64,000 bases of DNA, taken from NCBI GenBank assembly GCA_950295325.1, contig OX485803.1:39385554-39449553 (forward strand), read 5' to 3'. This document shows, one piece after another, positions 44,301 to 57,200 of this stretch (position 1 is its first letter; the number at the start of each line of letters is the position of its first letter). The notes beneath the pieces were generated by a model. It was not told the DNA's origin. It did not search any database and was given only the letters and a program-made list of their open reading frames with translations. This DNA comes from Polytrichum commune (taxonomy: Eukaryota > Streptophyta > Polytrichopsida > Polytrichales > Polytrichaceae). The translations under genes and the position numbers were made by a program.

Positions 44301-47300
44301 GGTCTACTGTGTTAGGCGTGAAGGCCACCTCACAGAGGTGGATCTATCATGAAACCAGAAAACCATCACACTTTGAATTTTCAAAACACATGATTTAGTT
44401 TGACTTATATTGTGGAAGCGCCCAGATGAATAGGATGTTAACAAAATAGCATCGGTTGAGAGCCCATTTGCATATGTCTTCACACTACACCTGAAGGCCT
44501 GTGATGAAACAAAGTTCAATTTCAATTGTCCATAGTACAGCCTTTGGATGAGTTTCAAGGGCCCTTACAATTTCATGGTCACAGCCCTTGGCCATAGTGT
44601 AAGTTGGCCCTTATATTTCCTCAATACAATCACAACTTTGAAACTTCTTCAAAAAAGTACTTTGGGAATTCACACACCTGCCATGAACATCTGTAAAATC
44701 AGAGATTCCACCTCCCACAGTGAGTGGAACAAACACCTGCTCTGAAGTCCGCTGGAGGACCTATCATCCCAACAGACCATTAGCTACCCACATGCATGAT
44801 ATGTTTGATGAACAGTTAGATGAATTTTCCACATAGTAAGATCCATAAAGACATACCTCGAGCATTGGCATATCACCTAAAGGAAAGTCTCGGAAGCCAG
44901 TGATGTTCAAAAATGTCACCTACATTGCACGAGTATATCGTGAGCACTACAGTCCATGAAGTAACAGTCACCAATGACCAATTCAGAATGTGAAAACTCC
45001 AACAAATGCATTCATTATTCAATACTTTTTAGAAATGTGTAGCATAAGAGATCAAAATTGCCATTCCAAAGTACTGCTGCGACATCTTCCCAACATGAGA
45101 CAAATAGTGTGATCAAATTATAGTGTACCAAAAACGAATTTAGCACAACCATTCAGGCAAAGGGTTCCCACACTGCTGCACTGTGCATATATTTTCAATC
45201 TACATCTATAATGTTCTAGTAGCAAGTATATTATCCCACAAGTAGAATACCAACTAGCTCACATGGTCTATTTCTTGCACTAGAATGAGGTTTTGGAGAT
45301 AGAAACAAAGAGCACAGCCAACCAAACAGAAAATCTTACTTCGTCAGCCCCTTCTTTAAAATAACGCCCCGCAAGCTCTACAGGTTTTCCAAGATTCCGA
45401 ACCTGAAACCAACCACAAATTGATCACTATGTATCAATTTCACAAACACAGCTGCAAAGTGACTCTAAGCAGCGACACATCACAATCACACAGGCAAGGG
45501 TGCACCCCTTTGGTCTGTACTACCCACAGACTTTGCTTTCAGAGATCATGTTGAACAACAACAGAGAACACATATTAGTATACTTTAGTAAGCCCATAAT
45601 CATCTCATTAAAATTGCAAGATTTTAGCTAACTTTCTTTATAATTTCTTTCCTGACTTACAAAGGAATCAACTGCTGCAGCACTAGAGCAGCGTCGATTC
45701 ATCACTTCCATCCTCAATGTCAAACCAACCACAACTCCAAAATTTGAGGAAACTAAATGTCATGATGGTTTCTACTACTACATCTGTTTCATGGATTGGT
45801 ATATTTCTTGAACTGCAACATTGTCACACTTTTTGGAAGTTTGTTATGTAGTTTAGCATCATATACATTCCACCTTCACATATAGCAGTTTTTAGTCTGA
45901 ATCAAAAGGTGCGTTTGAACAAGATGAAAATCTTCATGACCAAATTGTAGTCAAATCAGGGATCTACATGTCCTGATCTGATTCCTGCTTTGATACCTGA
46001 ATCAAACCATAAAGGAGATTTGTTGGCAACACTGAGTGGCGGTACCATTTAGAGCCATTTTATTAAAAAGGTCTGAACCTTGAATAGATCAAGAGTCAAT
46101 ATTGGAAGCTTTTGATCAACATTGCAGAGATTGAATACAGACCTCTAGAAACAGGTAGAACTTACCTCTCTCTCAGATGTTTGCTCTCGGACATCATATT
46201 GATCACCTTTTGTCACCACAAGGTCCCCTGCATCATTGCTGCGCACATCAAGACATGCGATAACCTGCCAAATAATAAACAGATTGATCAGGCAGTACTT
46301 CAAACATGTTGTATCTCACCAGACTAATAGCTACATTAAATAGCCCTAGTAGTGTGGGTAGAAAATTATTGTGGAAATAATCAATGTGGACCACAACAAT
46401 TGTCTAGTCAGAAGACCCGTCTAGTCTAGTCTAGGCGGAAGTAATGTGGGCCGAAGACCCCGGGTCTTCCCCTAAGTTTTCGTAGAGACCCACACTTGAG
46501 TGTAAGTTTAAGAGCAAAAGTAGCAAAAGAGAAAATAGTCACCCACATCAATTTCCTAGAAGACAAATAATGTGCCCACACTAATTTTAAACTAGAGATT
46601 TGGTGTGGGTTGAGAATTAATGTCAGATCTAGAGAATTACTGTGGCCCACACTAATAGGGGTATTTAGTTTACTCATAAGTAATAGTTGGAGAGCAGATT
46701 GTATCAAATTTGTCAAATCCAAGCTAAGAAAGAGATAGATAGAGAAGTTGACGTCACACCCGTTTTGCAAGTGCAGAGGCAGGCTTGGCAGCACATTGCT
46801 TTGAAAGATGCTCAACCTCCTGCTCACAAGCAAGCATTGTTCACAGGATAAGCGGCTATCATCATAGCACATAACCACATACAAGTCTCAAAAACTTGCA
46901 GCTCCCAATCTAGGAATTATTCAAATTAACTGATACAATGTTCACTAACTCAACCATTATGGTAATATGCTACAGTACTTGATTTTCAAAGAGCCTGTAA
47001 GGGGCTTTAAGAGCTTGCAAAATCACAGACAACCCTGACTTCAATATGAGAAAGTTACACACACCTCTGCAGCTTCAGAGTGGCTTCCTCCCAAAAATCG
47101 ACGCACAATGTCCAATCCAACCACTGCCCACAAGCAGAGCCAAACTTAAACACTAAATAAATTCAAAACCACCTGTCTGCAGAAGAACTCAAATAGATGA
47201 CCGAGTACAAGATGATATAAAAATAAAGCATAAGGGAAGGACTCTCCATTAATTTTTTCTATCACAATCAGCAAGCCAATTAGAGTTTAAGATTCATTTG

Positions 47301-50300
47301 CTCATACACAATATAAAGAGGATTGCCTCATATACCACAACCTACAGCTTCAAATTTCTTGCAAGTTCAGAATTAACCACTAGTACCCAAGAGGCATCCT
47401 AGCCAAGCCGCATCAAATGCTGATCTCTCCACGAGGACAACTATGGAAACCCAATCTCTCACAATTTTCCAGATATTTAATGTCCACTAGAACAAAACAA
47501 ACGGATAGTGCTATTTGTCACGGTTGGTATATAGAAGATAAAAACCCTCATACGTCTTTCAGCGTCAATTAATTTGTCTTGTGATTCCGCTGGCCCTTCA
47601 CCAAATTTTGGAGCATCTGCCTAGATGAAGAACAAATTCGTGATTAAACATACAGCAGAATATCAGATGGCAAGAGGTCATACCACCACTCTTCTCTGGG
47701 TGAAACTGCACTGCATATACATTTCCCTTTCGGACAGCTGAAATGAAGTCACCCCCATACTTGCTTGTTGCTAGCACCCACTCGTTGTTTTCCTCAGTCT
47801 AAACAAAATCGAAAATCAAAAAATTCATACTGTAAATCAAATCCAGCACCAGGGTCCATGAGCTGCTACACATGAAACCAAAAAGTACCCAACAGAAACC
47901 AAACAATGCCAAAACAATAAAGGAACCACAAAATACGGAGTGGGGGGGGGGGGGGGTTAAAGGAGAATGATGATGCTCATACAGGGACAGCTCGATATGA
48001 GTGCACAAAGTACACGTGGCGCCCGTTAACACCATCTAACACAGAAGAAGAGGGTTGCCTTAGCTGCAAGCCATTCCAACCAATGTGAGGGACACGAAGT
48101 CCTGTTGAAGAATCAAAACGCCCCACAACACCTGGAATGATGCCAAGACCATCTGCTCTGCATTCAAACCACTGCCTTTCATCAGCAAATTTTCATTATT
48201 TTTCTACAGTGCAAAGGATAAATTGCCAAGGTGGAGTTGGTTGTTTTCCATACAACACCTTCCATGTGTAGTAATTTTTTGGTGCATGCTTGATGGTAGT
48301 GTGGAGGTTTGAACGAAGAACATTCTATATGAGGTCATTGAGGGTCAAACTCATTTTGGCATGCCAAGCGGTGCTAAAATGCATTTGATCCTCGATGAAC
48401 CGATGAGGTTGCTCTTCAACCAAATTCAAACACTAATTCCGAGAATGCACCACAAGTTGAAAGAATTATTGATTTTGTATTCAAAACAACCAATAGGAGA
48501 TTACAGGGGACCCTCTCACGACAAAAACTCCCATTGCATTAGAGGATAACTCTAATGTCATAAAAAGTATGCTTGTATAATTTAGGGTGCTGTAGTAGAA
48601 TGAAGCAATGTCTATTATCTTACTATGCTCAAGAATGAAGCGTTGTATTTCAGAAGCTTCAAGAAATGCATGATGACAAGAAGAAACTTGATTCTGCAAG
48701 ATTGCATAACTATCTAAGTGACAATAGAATACGGAGAAAAGAACAAGTACCACAACCACCCTCCTCACTTCCGTTAAACAGAAGCTGCAATCCTAGGCAG
48801 ATGCCAAGAAATGGTCGATCTTGCTTGATATATGAGCACAAAGGCGCCGCCATCCTGGTGTCCAAATTGCAAGAATGGTACTTGACTGGTGATTACAACA
48901 TCAAATGTAATATCTCAAGAAATCGGGCGCTTTCATATTTTAAGGCATTTTCAGAACCTCTACAAGACTTAACGACCAATCGAAGGTCAATGCATGGATA
49001 AAAATGACCACATCAGTTTGCAAATCCAATAAAGTCACAGGCCCAGCTAATTGAGGTCAAGATGTACCCCTTTGCATTCAGCACCTCCATAGCAGATTTG
49101 AAAGAGCCAACCCCTGGAAAGATTAGTCGCTTTGCATTATTGATATCTTCAGGCCTATTGACCTGCATGTTTTCAAACAAGTGTTCAAAGCATCCTTATA
49201 AGACTACAAGGATTCATGCAGACATCACATCTTCGGACAGATTGATGATAAACTATGATTTGGAATGTCAGACCACTACACTTAACTAGGAGCATCAGAG
49301 TGCAAGGAAATTGAGCAATTTTACTTGCCCAGCTAAATGGTAGAAGATTATTATTGTTCAAAAGAACCTGTGCAACGATATTATTCCAGCTTGGCAGCTT
49401 ATAGAATAGCAGGTTCTGTAGTTGCTACTGTGTGCTTTCTTATTTGGCAGAAATCCACCAAGCAAAGATGTTGAGTTTATGTGGTCTTGATGTTACATGA
49501 AAAACAGCCAATTCAAACCTCTGTATGGGTTCACATTATCCAACCATCTATTCAGCAACGTCTTCCTGACAAACCCGGAACAGAATAGATGTATATATGA
49601 TGTGGATACCATAGAGAAGATAAATGACAACTTTTGATAGAAAGCTCCTCAAGTATATACGTTACTGCATGTGAGAATTACTTTTCTGAATTAATGTGTT
49701 GCATTCAGATTCCTAGCGTCAGTTACACATTCTGGCTCCACAGCATGGAAATCAGAAAAAACTAATCTACATTTCCATCATATCACAGATGAAAGATAAA
49801 TTCGCAGCACTCTTTCATGATTGAATTTGCATAACCCAGGGACAGACCTCGTTAATTTTGTAGCCTAGAAGGTGGATGGCATTTCTGATACTCCGCACGT
49901 TTCCTGCTCCATAGTCCAAAAGAGTCACCTCTGCACCCTCAACACACCCCCTTTTTTAAGTATTTCAGCTTAATTTAACCTCGTCTCAATTTCGGTCACT
50001 CGGCACCAAGTGATCCGTGACATGTTCACACTAGGGAATGATGCCAAAAATCCTCCATCCCCACATTGCCGTGGCTGGGACCCCTCATAAAATTCTACGT
50101 GGCACTTTTTCAATGCAAATACGGAGGGCCAAAGATAAGACTAATTACAGGTTAGCATGAGCCCTTCAAATCGTCCTCAATGATGGCCATGAGATATCAT
50201 AAGCTACAAATGTGGCACTGAATTGCACTCCAACAGTATTCGAGTGATTCTTGCCCATTTCTTGAAATGACAGGAGCATAGAATGCGTGGGATGTTCAGA

Positions 50301-50808
50301 CTTGGGAATGACGCCAAATTCCTTTATTCCCACATCGAGGCCCCTCATAAGTTTCCATACTGCACTTGATCACTGCGGATACGGAGTGCCGGATGTAAGA
50401 CTACTGGCAAATTGTTTACATGAGTCCTTCCAAATCGTCCTCAAGATGGCCATGAGACATCAGGAGCTACAAATGTGTTGCTGGATTGCACTCCAACAGT
50501 ATTCAAGTGATTCCCACCAGTTTCTTAGATCACAAGAACAGCAGAGAAGGGTATACATAATAAGTGATCAACGTATCCAAATTGCGAAACAATTCACAAA
50601 ATAGACAAAATCCACAAAACCTACCATTATCTGCTTCGACAGAATCGGAGGGCCCCGCTCGAATAGCAACCACAACACCGCGACGCCAGCTCCCCCGAGT
50701 AGGGATCGCACCAACAACACGCTGCCCGGTGAATGAATCTAACGCGGATGAGGATATTGTTTTGCTGCGAAGTTGAGAACCTGAGACGACTGTACTGAGT
50801 GTCGCCAT
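41307..50808 (-). CDS. HISN4: Imidazole glycerol phosphate synthase hisHF, chloroplastic (20 exons)
   Basis: Bifunctional enzyme of plastid histidine synthesis: the HisH glutaminase releases ammonia and HisF makes IGP and AICAR from PRFAR. Exons (high to low): 50808-50625, 49930-49848, 49162-49068, 48854-48751, 48155-47983, 47798-47684, 47616-47554, 47123-47065, 46819-46760, 46264-46166, 45402-45340, 44919-44857, 44760-44678, 44069-43961, 43695-43642, 43452-43365, 43193-43156, 43024-42919, 42226-42060, 41369-41307 (TAG). All introns are GT-AG and all phases join; total 622 codons. Glutaminase nucleophile Cys140 ([10 protein letters not shown]) with His246/Glu248 (FHPEKSG). HisF Asp318 (ACLDVR) and Asp476 (SIDPRR); phosphate loops [14 protein letters not shown] and SSGAG. 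Ser/Arg-rich residues 1-60 look like a transit peptide. An in-frame Met at 50853 could add 15 residues. Exon 7 encodes about 21 residues not found after HPEKSG in Arabidopsis. Likely functional. Confidence 0.95.
44225..44610. mobile_element. GGGCC-family MITE in a HISN4 intron
   Basis: Lies in the intron between exons 13 and 14. Family landmarks CTACATGGCAT, TGTGTTAGGCGTGAAGGCCACCTC, TTCACACTACACCTGAAGG and the end GGCCATAGTGTAAGTTGGCCC are present. The left tip is eroded. Confidence 0.65.
46331..46673. mobile_element. CTACAxTA-family MITE in a HISN4 intron
   Basis: Lies in the intron between exons 9 and 10. The left end CTACATTAAATAGCCCTAGT and right end (reversed) GTAAACTAAATACCCCTATT match the tips at 35319/35672 and 51549/52212, followed by AGTGTGGG. 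Inside, ACCCCGGGTCTTC is shared with the 35.4-kb copy. Confidence 0.7.
50030..50540. repeat. Tandem duplication of about 240 bp in HISN4 intron 1
   Basis: 50030-50275 and 50290-50535 share GTTCA(C/G)ACT..GGGAATGA(T/C)GCCAAA, CCCCTCATAA, AAATCGTCCTCAA, GATGGCCATGAGA and TGCACTCCAACAGTATTC in order. The copies differ by substitutions and small gaps, so the event is not recent. Confidence 0.85.
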
Positions 50809-51080
50809 AGCCACCAAGTGCAGGGAAAGAGAAATCCCAAAGAGCCTAAGCAATGTTCCAGGGAGAGTCAGCTCCCAATAATGAATCCTGTTAGCTCCTG
50901 CTTTCTAAACTGTGAAAACGGTGCAATGAGCAGAAACCTACGAAATGATTGAGTTTTTTTTCCTCGAACTATAGAGCGACGTTGCACTTGGCAGGATTAG
51001 CAGATGAGGATCAATGTCCTTTGGTGAAATGCTGGGGAAGAGATCCTAGCGCTAACTTACACGCCCACTCAAAACGGTGA

Positions 51081-51149
51081 TGGGCCAGGGTTTAGGGTTT
51101 AAGGAACCAAGGATGGATGAATTAATGGGAACGTGGATGATAAATATAG
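51081..51149 (-). promoter_or_regulatory. Candidate HISN4 promoter: TATA-like box, telo-box, site II
   Basis: On the minus strand CTATATTTATC (51139-51149) is a TATA-like box. AAACCCTAA (51092-51100, telo-box) and a TGGGCC core (51081-51086, site II) lie between it and the start codon. Telo-box plus site II pairs are common at plant housekeeping genes. If the TATA box is used the 5' leader would be about 300 nt. Motif evidence only. Confidence 0.45.
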
Positions 51150-51548
51150 AGATGGAGATGATAATGATATCACTTTTGTTTTGGAATCAAGTGGAGAATT
51201 CTATTGAAGAAGACAAGACACCACACGGCCACCCGATTACCTTAAGCCATGCTTGAAAGGGAGACACGTATTAAAATACAAACTCGTAATTGAGTGACTT
51301 TCCATTTCCTATGAACTAAGGTAGACGTGCCTAATTTGGTCATTTATCTCAATAGGACACCTATAGTTGAATTGTATGTTTTTAGGTTTACATGTATATT
51401 AATGAAAGAGATTGAGGAAAAGGGTGTATGTTCATAACACTTACCAAGGGAAGGGTGAGCCGAGGGTGGGAAAGAGTTAAAAATTTATTGACTAGGCATT
51501 ATTATAAGACTCTGGGGATTGTTATTTTTAGTCAAATTAACCCTTAAA

Positions 51549-52212
51549 TCTACATTGTTTGTCCAATTAGTGTGTGTAGGAAACTCGTGTGGGTTGGAAA
51601 TTAATGTGGCCCACATTAAATTTTTAGTGTTTGCCTTGTTACCTTCATTTTTGATGAAATTTGTATTGTCATCCCAAACACTTCATCCATGTATGTTTAG
51701 GGTTTCTTTGTGGTGCGCCATTGGACGGAAATTAGGTTTGAGCACAATTTGAACACAAACTATAATGTCCATATTTTCTTTGTTGCCAAGCTTAACAGAG
51801 GACAAGGAGGAGGAGCTTTACACCGATTGAAGCAAGTAGGTATTTATCTTTGGTGCTGTACTTTTGATATTTCAACTAATCTTTATTGCTAGGTTGCATT
51901 TGTAATTTTGGTCTTTGTAAGAAGGTCAGTTATTGAGTTTTATTTTGGGATATTTTAAGTTACTAGATTTTGGTTATCAATATTGCTCCTCTATGATTTT
52001 CCAACGTTTATTGCAAATGTACATGTTCAATTGAGGATATTTACAAACTACAATTGGATGAAGATTCAAATTTTCATCCAAATATGCAAACGAAAAAGCC
52101 CACACTATTTTTTCAAACTAAAATTATAGTGGACCACTTCAAATTATAATAAAAAAAACAGTGTGAGTAATTGAGTATTAGTATGGCCCACACTAATTAG
52201 ACAAAACAATGT
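51549..52212. mobile_element. CTACAxTA-family MITE, 664 bp
   Basis: The ends CTACATTGTTTGTCCAATTA and (reversed) CTACATTGTTTTGTCTAATTA are followed on both arms by GTGTG. Internal GGCCCACATTAA and GGCCCACACTAATT agree with the family. It lies just upstream of the HISN4 promoter. Confidence 0.75.
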
Positions 52213-52315
52213 AGTATGGCAAGCTTAAACTTGGAGAGTCAACATTTAAATTATAGGGGTAAATTTCAATATTACCCCCTTAGTAGATGTTAGGAAACCA
52301 ACCATTAATAGTGTA

Positions 52316-52500
52316 TGAGGAGATTTTTTTCGCATCATCAATCAAAATCCTAATGTTTTCAAGTCCAACCACTTACATGTCTTGATTTCCCGATTTTTTT
52401 TCTTTAATAATTTGAAGTAATTTCCATAGATTCCTCTAAAATGATCGGTTCTTGAACTTCAACAAGCTATTTCTCAAACTCAAGCAGTTCATCTGTAACC
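52316..52500 (+). mobile_element. Dispersed 220-bp repeat, plus-strand copy
   Basis: Shares ATCAAAATCCTAATGTTTTC, AAGTCCAACCACTTACATGT, CCATAGATTCCTCTAAAATG, CTTCAACAAGCTATTTCTCA and TTCATCTGTAAC with the family. Confidence 0.7.
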
Positions 52501-52919
52501 AGCTCTTGGTTCTCCTCGTTCATTGACCGAGGATTGAAGGATGTAATTGCAATAATCCTTACCTCTTTATCACAACACGTTTGGGAAACAAGAAAACCAT
52601 CGTATTATTCAAGGAGTCACATATTCAATAATATGGCAAATTGGACCTCTTTGTCATAACAATGAGGTGCTTCGTGACAACATATATGAGATATTTTGGC
52701 ATATACAAAATAAACATTTTTCAAATAAATATTTTTATAAATATGCAAATTTCTCTCACGAAATTTGTGTGGACTTGAAGAAGGAATCAATAGTCTTGAT
52801 GTTGCCACTTTGAATTAGCAACAAATATTTTATTGAACTTTCTTCAATATGGCATGTAATTTCGTTACATTTGTAAGAGTAAATTGTAATGGGTTGTACG
52901 TAAAAGAAATGTAGCTAAC

Positions 52920-53640
52920 AATTGAGCATGATGTTGAACATTTGCAAGTTTCACAATAGGTGCAAGTCTCTCGTCAACATCCAAAGAGACCAAGGGCTTT
53001 GCATTAAAATCAAAACCAAGCAGTTCTATTCCTTGTCCAAGGCCATATCAACCATCTTTGACATGCAATATTCACCTTCCATTATCATGTAATCTTCAAA
53101 TGGCATTTCATCTTGTCCAAGTTGTAGTTTTGATATGAGGGGTGCTAGATCTTCATACTCCTTGGTCGATCTCAAATTTTCTCGTTGATCCTCATTAGCA
53201 AAGTATGCACTCTGATCAAGTGGCAAAATTCATGATTTTCTCCAACAATTTCGGATTATCTAAAGATCTATATATGTCCAAATCTTATAGCTCTAGAGAA
53301 TTGCCTGTTTAATATTGGATACAACCTTTTTCCAAATCCTATTGTTGATTTGAATTAAACTATGATAAAACCCACTCGAGCAACTTGGACTTGTATCACA
53401 ATTTGAAAGCAACATTTATACCTTGGTCAAGTGGACTTGTGCAATTAGGAGGCATAAATACAATTGAAAATAGATTGCGCACCTTGGGTTTAGCATCTGT
53501 CTTTTTGCTACAAAAGAGACAGAAGCTAATGAGTCTCTTGATTACGTTTTGAGATAGAGAACCTAGTACCCTTAATTCCCATGTTTTAACATCAGTTTGC
53601 ATACTCTTGTATCCACATTTCATATGTGAAAGTTACATAA
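52920..53640 (-). pseudogene. pogo/Tigger-like (DDE_1) transposase relic
   Basis: On the minus strand KPKVRNLFSIVFMPPNCTSP and LDQGINVAFKL match the PPN.T...LDQG..FK segment that precedes the last catalytic Asp of jerky/Tigger/pogo transposases. Further toward 52.92 kb a separate frame carries LRSTKEYEDLAPLISKLQL, like the acidic C-terminus of that family. Frames are broken by stops and no DNA-binding part was found. TC1/mariner-superfamily relics would fit the TA-flanked MITEs nearby. Confidence 0.6.
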
Positions 53641-54218
53641 ACTTAATATAATTTGTGTACTCATAAACATTTGGGACCCACCATATATGCATTTATGACC
53701 TCTATAATATGACATTTTGGGGGTCCAAGAGTGTCATATTAACAATGTCACTGTCATGATTTTAACTAAGAAAAGTTCGGTTTACAAAATTTGTGTCATT
53801 ATTTTGAGGTTGCCGTATTATCAAGTGTTGTATTTAAGAGGTAGGACTGTAGTCAATGTGCATGATATTTCAAACTTGGAAGGCACATATTCCAGTAGGC
53901 AGCATGTTTCCACCTCATGGAGGTACAGAGAGCCCCAACTTGATACTACCACCTAAGAGACTTTTGTACCACTTTTATTCTTAAGCTCTAGTCAAGTTCC
54001 AGAACTCATTCAGTCCCCGAGATGGACACAAATAGGCATATAAGCGCATTTGTGAACATGTGATGAAGGATGAGACACTCCCATCAGTTATATGCAATAT
54101 AAGAGCGTGTTTCACACTGCAAGGTGGGGGATTCAAAATCATATTCAATTTAAGACCAACATTTGTAACAATACTGGAACCCTCCCCACCAAGAGTCTCT
54201 CCTAAACTAAACATTGAA

Positions 54219-57200
54219 CTATGCCTGCTGCTTCCGCTTTTTGGGTGGTGCCAAGGCTTGAATCATCAGTTTAGGTTTTGTAACCATAAGCTCCCGTGGT
54301 AACACCGACACTGCACAAATAGATGACTCTGCCCGTACAAGTGGAAGCATTTCAACTATCACCACCATCTGCATCACCAATGCCAAGATCTTGTCAATGT
54401 TCAGAGAAGAATTTTACACTAAAGTATCTAGTTGCCAAGATAAACATATGGAGGATCGCGCCAAATGACAAGGCTACTGAGCTTGCAGTACAACTAGGTG
54501 ATGGAAGGATGCCACCTACAAGATGTGAAATTAATTGTAGTTTGCATTCCTTCTTTGAGCACTTATGAAGATGTAGACTTCATTTCCATCAGAAAAATTA
54601 TCCTTGATGTTAGTGCCCACCTCTCCCAGTACCCACATTTGAGAACAGTTATATAGATCATCACCTCAGGATTGGTCAAGTCCACCGAGGTGTGCTCGGC
54701 AACACTCTGAACAGCTTCTGCTACAGCATGAATACATTCCATCTTTCCAAATATCTCTCCACCCTCCTTGCTCTCTTTTTCCTCCAATCCTCTCTTGTTG
54801 ACTGCCACAGCAAACTGTAGAACCATGTATCTTTAGATTACAGATTCCCTCATGCGAACTCCAAAAATGATACCCTAATGCAGGATATGCCTCGATGGGG
54901 TTCCATGCTCACAGAAATTGAACTACATAGAGGTTAAACTGTCAAGGTAGAAAGAGATTACCTTCACAGGGGTGTCAGTGGTATGTTTGTGCCCTTTCAG
55001 GAATTCCCTCACCAAAGTAACAACAACATTGTGGATGTCATCTTTAGCCCACCGACATGTGGCCTGCACAGGAAAGATTCGATGACACCATCTATATACA
55101 ACAACAATAAGTGAGCCATTGTCACCTTCCAGATAAGCATTGGAAAATTCGTTCTGCTCTTTCCAAGATCTTTGTGGTGTTTTTTCCCAAATGCTTCAAG
55201 ATAAACATGTAAACAACAACAAAAACAAGAAAATGGGATGCTTAAGTATGGACCACGCCATCAGTGTCTTTGGACGAGACAATAATGCAACCATAAGTGC
55301 GATTAGGCTTAGTCTGCATGTGCAACAAATAGCATACTGCTGCTTAACACAAATGCATGATTTTGCAACTCATCGAAGAATGGACGCCGACAAGAACTTA
55401 CTGAGGTGTGACTCGTGCTCGGGAATGGATTTCTCTCAAAATTTTGGTGAAAAATGTGACAAGATCCTGGGATGTGTGCCTTGATATGGAGATGTAGACC
55501 ATTCCCTTCCTTGCCAGCTTTACCAAGAAAAACTCTGGGCTCCCATTTTTGAGCCCTGCACCAGCTTCAGCTCGACTACAAACATCATCACCAGTTGTGC
55601 TGTCGCCAGCTGTGCCAGAGCTTGGAGAGCCCACTCCATTAACATTGTCCTCCAGTATACCTGTGCCAACTTCATTCGCCGTATCATTGGGTTTTGTTGG
55701 TGTTTGTTTTAATTGTGGCTCCATATCACAGTTCAGTGTCGATGTGTCTTGAACAAAACCCTTAGATCCTATTTGAGCTTCAGTTTTTAACTGCTTTGGT
55801 CCTGACTTGGACACACCTTCATTTATGGGCTCCTGGATCCCTAGGTACTGTCAAGCCCCGATACCCAATAGACTTGAAATTTTAGATCACCATGAAGACT
55901 TGCACTGAAATCAAATGGATATTCCAATGTTGACCAATCTCAAAAAGATAACACTTGAGAGATAGGTCTGACTCGAAATTTGAGATTTGTCTAAAAACCT
56001 GAGATTCAAGAATCAAGAGAAGGTTACAGGTTTGAGAAGGACAAACCTCACGAAGGAACGCCATGGCCTCCTTGGTGGCACTTTTCTCTCGTTCTATCCT
56101 ACGCCATCCCACAAAACCACATTGGTTCTTCCAAGGTTAGGTTGTTCAAAATCCTAAAGTAGACAAGTTGTTGGACTTCGTGTGGTCAGGTTTGCTCTCG
56201 AGTGGACATTATTCTTGAGTTGTTTCTACCATCTCATAGGACACACATTGCGAACTCTGACCTGTGAAGCATTTGATTCAATATTGATGATTAAGTACTC
56301 TGCTCTAGATGCCATATCACATATCACATACCCTATTTCTAGGTGTCCACTTCTTCCTCTCACAACTGTGGTATTCCTGCGTTTAAACCTTTATGAAGTC
56401 GATGCATTAAGGACATAGTAAACCAAAGACATAAGGAACAGGTCATCACATCGACTACACCTGTGTCTGCCAGACAGCCTCCAATTTTCACTCACCATTC
56501 AAAAAAAAGGAACTACACTACTTTAGATCACCACCCAATGTCCAGATTGTAGATTTGGCTGATCCAGCCATTGTCAACAACTCCAAGCAGCACATGACAT
56601 TTCTGGTGGATTCCTACATCAATTTATTTAAACAATTCACAAATCTCTCTCTCTCTCGTTTTCCGTAGATATACGTGAGCTGTATCTACATACGGATAGA
56701 TGGGTATATATCTATCCTATCCGAAAGCAAGTCACTAAGTTTCTTCTAGTAAGTATGGGAGCTAAGAGACAGGTTGACGGCGCTACCATCCACCTCGCTC
56801 AGTCGGCTATCTTAAGCTTTCCCAGTATTGTCTCCAAATTCCTTAGTGAAGCTGTGCGGGTGTAGAGGTGAAGTGACAATGGGCAATGCCAAGAAGCCAG
56901 ACCCAGCTATTTGAAGGAAAGGTAACCTGGTTTCATGGTATGATGTATGTGAATTTCGGAAGACATTGAACTTATCAAGAAAATTGTTGCTGCCGGTGTT
57001 CCAGGAAGTGGTATCTCCGTTTTGGTTCTAGAATTTGTGTATTTTTATACTTGTGGACATCGATGACAAGTATGCTTAGTCTGTGAACACCTGTTGTGCG
57101 TTCTACTAACTCTCACTCGTGATGTTGGGGGAGATGGGCACACGTGAGGACAGCATTTACACGTATAGTCCTACCAAGAACAGGATGATCACCGGAATTT

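Noticed and set aside
48666-49001. 111-codon plus-strand frame
   Set aside because: Antisense to HISN4 exon 4, which carries the glutaminase nucleophile motif.
55140-55484. 114-codon plus-strand frame
   Set aside because: Antisense to THUMPD1 exons 3-4 and the intron between them; the minus-strand protein is the supported one.
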